The notes beneath the pieces are model-generated. The model was not told where the DNA came from, made no database searches, and saw nothing but the letters and a program-made list of their open reading frames with translations. From NCBI GenBank assembly GCA_030263805.2, contig CP136011.1, forward strand, positions 806,001 through 870,000: 64,000 bases of DNA, written 5' to 3'. This DNA comes from Pseudomonas sp. FeN3W. Its GTDB lineage: Bacteria > Pseudomonadota > Gammaproteobacteria > Pseudomonadales > Pseudomonadaceae. Numbering within the stretch: position 1 is the first letter of the stretch; every line of letters begins with the position of its first letter. The position numbers and the translations under genes were made by a program. Below, piece by piece: positions 61,037-64,000 of the stretch.

Positions 61037-61703
61037 CCTCAAGGCATTGGTGCTCGACGTATTTCATAAGGTCAAGCGAGGTGACCGCGAGAGCTGGCAT
61101 CCGCAATGGCTGTCTGCATTAGCAGACCATGGCGCTGATGCGGTGGACGCTGCTTGCAAGTCAGTCGACCCCAAGCGCTCTGTGTTCGACCACAGTGTCC
61201 AGCCAGATGAGCTTGGGCTCTTTGGATTGCCTTTGCTTATTAATCGCTTCCGATTCTGCTCTACGGCGTATGGCCACGAAGTCCATGACCCCGAATCGGT
61301 CATTTCAGAAGAAGATCTGGAGGCGTGCCGAAACGCTTACGATGACGCCTTGTTGTACGAGGAAGCCGTGGTGGTGGATAAGCAAACGGGGCAGGGCGGA
61401 ATCCTGGTCATTCAGCGTTTGGAATCATATGTGACGCCTTCCGGCCATGAAGCTCAAAAGCTGTTGGGTGACCGATTCGGGGCCCAAGCCATGTGCTTGG
61501 CTAATCCGGCCAATACCTGCCTTGCAGAAGGTCAGCGGGTGGCGGAATCGGTAGACCTGGTTGTATTCATAGAGGGCTTTGCGCGGCTAAGCGAGGTCGC
61601 ATCAATCGCTGAAGCTGCGGCAGAGCTAAGTGAAAGGTGGACTCGGCGGGGGCAATCGACTCTTAAGCACAACGTGCTTGCTGATCATCGGCCCAGTCCA
61701 TGA
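61029..61703 (+). CDS. Hypothetical protein, 224 aa
   Basis: Start ATG 61029 overlaps the stop of the previous gene (ATGACTGA), implying coupling. Soluble alpha/beta. No family recognised. Confidence 0.72.
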   Translation: MTDLKALVLDVFHKVKRGDRESWHPQWLSALADHGADAVDAACKSVDPKRSVFDHSVQPDELGLFGLPLLINRFRFCSTAYGHEVHDPESVISEEDLEACRNAYDDALLYEEAVVVDKQTGQGGILVIQRLESYVTPSGHEAQKLLGDRFGAQAMCLANPANTCLAEGQRVAESVDLVVFIEGFARLSEVASIAEAAAELSERWTRRGQSTLKHNVLADHRPSP

Positions 61704-61741
61704 ATCCGTAATCTGAATTTAAAACAAAAAGGCAAATAAAC

Positions 61742-62053
61742 ATGACATTAGAGCAACTACATAAGTATACAGGTGAACTGTTAGAGGCAGGGATCAATCC
61801 GAATGCTGTTGTCTGCATTCCGGATGGTGATGATGGCGAGCTGTATGAGCTCGTTGATCTTGACCTGGTCAACGGGCCCTTCCGAGAGGATCCATCTCCC
61901 AAAATGCCCGCGCCATTGCATCAGAGGGGGCAGGTCGTGCGCTTAAAATCCATAGACTTTGATTCTTCTCTAATTGACGCGGAAGGTCAGACCGTCACTG
62001 ACATGCCAATTGATGCACCAGAGAAGCAGTGGCCAAACGGGTGGGGAAAGTAA
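61742..62053 (+). CDS. Hypothetical protein, 103 aa
   Basis: Acidic protein; L-E-Q-L-H-K-Y-T-G-E-L-L-E-A-G start, then a D-G-D-D-G-E-L turn. No family recognised. One base before the gene at 62055, so same operon. Confidence 0.7.
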   Translation: MTLEQLHKYTGELLEAGINPNAVVCIPDGDDGELYELVDLDLVNGPFREDPSPKMPAPLHQRGQVVRLKSIDFDSSLIDAEGQTVTDMPIDAPEKQWPNGWGK

Positions 62054-62054
62054 C

Positions 62055-62681
62055 ATGCTCGGAAAATTGGTGAATGTTGCAAATTCGATCCAGGCAGGTG
62101 TGTCTGATGCCTCAAGCGCGGCGAAGAAACAGGCGGAAAACTTAAACCAAACAATCAAGTCATCAGCGCAAGCCATTGAAAATAAACTGATTGACACAAA
62201 AAATGATGTAGTCGATTTCTCAGCAAGCGTGGCAGAGGCAGGATCCAAATCAATCAAGACCATGATTGGAATTGCCAGCCTCATTTCTGAGGTTGGGCTC
62301 ATTATTGGTTCCATTACGGCGCCAGTGCCTACCCTGATTGGGGTATGTCTTTTGTGGCTGATCAAGTTCCAGGTCGAGGAATCTATCGACTCATTTGACC
62401 ACTCTATGCGTGATAGGCGCCAAGATCGCAAGGCAAAGAAAGTCGCTGCCATCCTTAAACAGTATGGCCAAATACCAGAGAATGCAGTGATTCGAACGGA
62501 TTTGTTTTCGATGAGCATCAACGTTCGAACCGGTGTTATTACTGGAATGATTATGGCCGGGGCGCTCAAGGGGCGCAGCCTTGATACGCTAACAGTGAAT
62601 GAGTTACGCGGGCTAATTGGCGAATGCCAGGATGAGGAATCGTCTAATCTTCTAGAGGCATACTTGGCGATCAGGAGTTAG
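62055..62681 (+). CDS. Membrane protein, 208 aa
   Basis: GGGGAAAG ribosome-binding site. N-terminal 75 residues are amphipathic and alanine-rich (possible coiled coil), then hydrophobic segments (IGIASLISEVGLIIGSI, PTLIGVCLLWLIKF), then a charged domain. No family recognised. Confidence 0.72.
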   Translation: MLGKLVNVANSIQAGVSDASSAAKKQAENLNQTIKSSAQAIENKLIDTKNDVVDFSASVAEAGSKSIKTMIGIASLISEVGLIIGSITAPVPTLIGVCLLWLIKFQVEESIDSFDHSMRDRRQDRKAKKVAAILKQYGQIPENAVIRTDLFSMSINVRTGVITGMIMAGALKGRSLDTLTVNELRGLIGECQDEESSNLLEAYLAIRS

Positions 62682-62709
62682 GGGATCACATTTAATCCAT
62701 AAATGTCTA

Positions 62710-62838
62710 TTGACGAACGCATGATAGATAGCTATGATCATAAATGTTGGGAAGCGAGGAAAGCGGTTACTTCAATTTGATGAAACCAACACCGCGCCAT
62801 TATTCTCCTGACATTAAAAGCCCGAAAGGGCTTTTTTC
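62710..62838 (+). ncRNA. Small RNA or leader A (twin of 63358)
   Basis: Promoter TTGACG-17-TATGAT (62710-62738), transcript from about 62745, Rho-independent terminator AAAAGCCC-GAAA-GGGCTTTTTT (62817-62838). About 94 nt. Shares with the twin the 5' segment TGTTGGGAAGCGAGGAA, a GGTTACTTC segment, and the 3' segment CACCGCG-(T)-CCATTATTCTCC before the terminator. Lies just before the gene at 62918: either a trans-acting RNA or a terminating regulatory leader. Confidence 0.7.
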
Positions 62839-62917
62839 ATTCTAAAGAAATTTTCTTCGACTCTGGCCTAACAGGCCAATAAGGCTGCCTGTTAAGGCCA
62901 GCTGAGTGAGTGGCGAT

Positions 62918-63361
62918 ATGATCAGAAAAGTGGTTACCAAAAACAAAATAAGGATTCCAGTGAGCTTGCGATCAGAAGCCAAGCGGGGATCTGGCCGTAG
63001 TTTCTGGCAATACTTTATTGACACCCCCATTCGTTCAGTTTCAAAAATCATCCCTTTTCCGATTGAGCGGCAGGTTCATAGCTTAGTCGTGTTGGGAGAT
63101 GGATGGGTTCAGGAGCATGTAGATCATCTTCCCGATTTCAACAAAACAGCCTATTGCATCCCAATTCACCTGCCCAGAGGCGCCACCTTCCATCAGTATG
63201 ATCAAGTCCGCCTGCTAGAGGAGGGCTCATGCTACTCCTTCAATCATAATGAGATGCACGGGGTAAGCGTACCGGAAGGCTGCAAGACTTATTCCGCATT
63301 TCTGATAGTGGATATCTCCAGGATTGATGCAACTGCTGCTTTTCCTAACGAAGAGTATTGA
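62918..63361 (+). CDS. Aspartyl-hydroxylase/cupin-like protein, 147 aa
   Basis: ATG 62918 or GTG 62906. Double-stranded beta-helix pattern ending SFNHNEMHGVSV, then S-A-F-L-I-V-D-I-S, as in the C-terminal half of Asp/Asn beta-hydroxylases (H in the metal site, arginine position not conserved). An enzymatic role is not shown. Follows small RNA/leader A. Confidence 0.6.
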   Translation: MIRKVVTKNKIRIPVSLRSEAKRGSGRSFWQYFIDTPIRSVSKIIPFPIERQVHSLVVLGDGWVQEHVDHLPDFNKTAYCIPIHLPRGATFHQYDQVRLLEEGSCYSFNHNEMHGVSVPEGCKTYSAFLIVDISRIDATAAFPNEEY

Positions 63362-63489
63362 CATCTGTGAGCGGCATGGTTAATATAGAAAGTGTTGGGA
63401 AGCGAGGAACTCGGTTACTTCTCTTTGAAATGAAAAACACACCGCGTCCATTATTCTCCCTACACCAAAAAGCCCTTACGGGCTTTTTT
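63358..63489 (+). ncRNA. Small RNA or leader B (twin of 62710)
   Basis: Promoter TTGACA-17-TAATAT (63358-63386), start near 63393, terminator AAAAAGCCC-TTAC-GGGCTTTTTT (63467-63489), about 97 nt. Contains a better-paired hairpin than the twin: GAAG-CGAG-GAA-CTCG-GTTA-CTTC. Same 3' single-stranded CACCGCG-(T)-CCATTATTCTCC. The terminator ends only 21 bases before ATG 63510, suggesting attenuation of that gene. Confidence 0.72.
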
Positions 63490-63509
63490 CATTTCGACGG
63501 TGAAATTTC

Positions 63510-64000
63510 ATGAAAATACTTGCGCTGTACCATGGAAGCCCAAAGCGAGAAGGCAGGCCATCATTTGGGGCGAGCGGAAACGTAACGCCGGTCATCACTG
63601 ATGGCGCCCCATTCTTCGTCACCAGCAACCTGGCGTATGCCAAGAAATTTGCGCGCGGCGGGCTAATCACCCTGCTCCATGTGACCCTGAAGAAAACCTA
63701 TGACCTACATGACTCGGATCGCCTTGAAATGCTTCTTGATTTGTTCAACAGGGATACCATGATCCTCGCAGGACGAGGGAAATGGGATGAGGATGTCGAT
63801 GGCGAAATCCAGGATAGCGCATACTTCTTGCTGGAATCACATGCGGTGACGCGCTACCTCAAGCGACATGGGTACGACAGTGTGCTCATTCCAGAAGACA
63901 ACGAGCTTAACGTCAAATCCTATGCGCTACTGGATCCTGATTTGATCGAACTGACATCTGTGCTCAATCTGGCAGAATGCGACGAACCTGGGATGCGGAG
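63510..64000 (+). CDS. ADP-ribosyltransferase-like protein, 3' end outside window
   Basis: 163 codons from ATG 63510, open to the window edge. LYHGS at the N-terminus, PFFVTSNLAYAKKFARGG, and later HGYDSVLIPED and SYALLDPDLI resemble the H-G-x, Y-F-T-x-x-x-x-x-A and Y-D-x-I-x-V blocks of plasmid/phage ADP-ribosyltransferase-like domains. Identity is provisional. Lies directly behind the small RNA/leader B terminator. Confidence 0.55.
   Translation, partial: MKILALYHGSPKREGRPSFGASGNVTPVITDGAPFFVTSNLAYAKKFARGGLITLLHVTLKKTYDLHDSDRLEMLLDLFNRDTMILAGRGKWDEDVDGEIQDSAYFLLESHAVTRYLKRHGYDSVLIPEDNELNVKSYALLDPDLIELTSVLNLAECDEPGMR

Overview
The window looks like part of a very large Pseudomonas plasmid (megaplasmid) or a similar large accessory replicon. 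The protein set is pseudomonad-like, base composition is mixed, and there are many lineage-specific genes. A dense array of 21 tRNA genes is present, together with replicon-encoded copies of house-keeping functions (RecA, thioredoxin, an RpoH-like sigma factor, a DsbC-like isomerase). No rRNA, ribosomal-protein or conjugation cluster is visible. Resemblance to pMPPla107-type megaplasmids, which are known for many tRNA genes, is an inference and was not tested.

Layout. 1-5.8 kb: the end of a Phi-x-Phi tail-family gene, an MFS-acyltransferase fusion, DUF192 and small secreted proteins. 5.8-8.2 kb: an IS607-type element (TnpA serine recombinase plus TnpB) bounded by a perfect 15-bp inverted repeat. 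8.2-15.6 kb: a tail-family gene, a broken HlyD-type adaptor, a second secreted paralogue, and DUF4236 and membrane proteins. 15.9-17.65 kb: an IS605-type element. 17.8-27.7 kb: tail-family genes, a lipoprotein, a glutamate-synthase-like flavoprotein, a stand-alone tnpB element, a DsbC-like protein, and a DnaA-box cluster. 27.8-33.2 kb: a secreted repeat protein of about 1800 residues. 33.2-46.1 kb: seven tail-family genes plus one tail-less paralogue, around trx, a recA with a duplicated C-terminal domain, and a divergent RpoH-like sigma gene. 46.1-49.7 kb: an AAA+ ATPase and small regulators. 49.8-53.3 kb: tRNA array with several non-canonical tRNA-like or structured RNAs. 53.5-58.9 kb: an integrase-like gene lacking its expected tyrosine, many small plasmid ORFs, a VapBC pair, and a glyoxalase-like-domain protein. 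59.1-64 kb: a Ro60/TROVE protein, small proteins, and two paralogous terminator-ended small RNAs or leaders.

Three themes stand out. (1) Twelve otherwise unrecognised large proteins all end in hydrophobic-x-hydrophobic-COOH, as if they shared a C-terminal recognition tag. (2) There is an RNA-centred neighbourhood: a tRNA array with odd tRNA-like RNAs, a Ro60 homologue, twin small RNAs, and three different TnpB RNA-guided nucleases. (3) Promoters are near-consensus sigma70 (TTGACA, 16-17 bp spacer, TATAAT-like), several with a TTGAC-N4/5-GTCAA palindrome over the -35 box, including those of recA and two paralogous secreted proteins.
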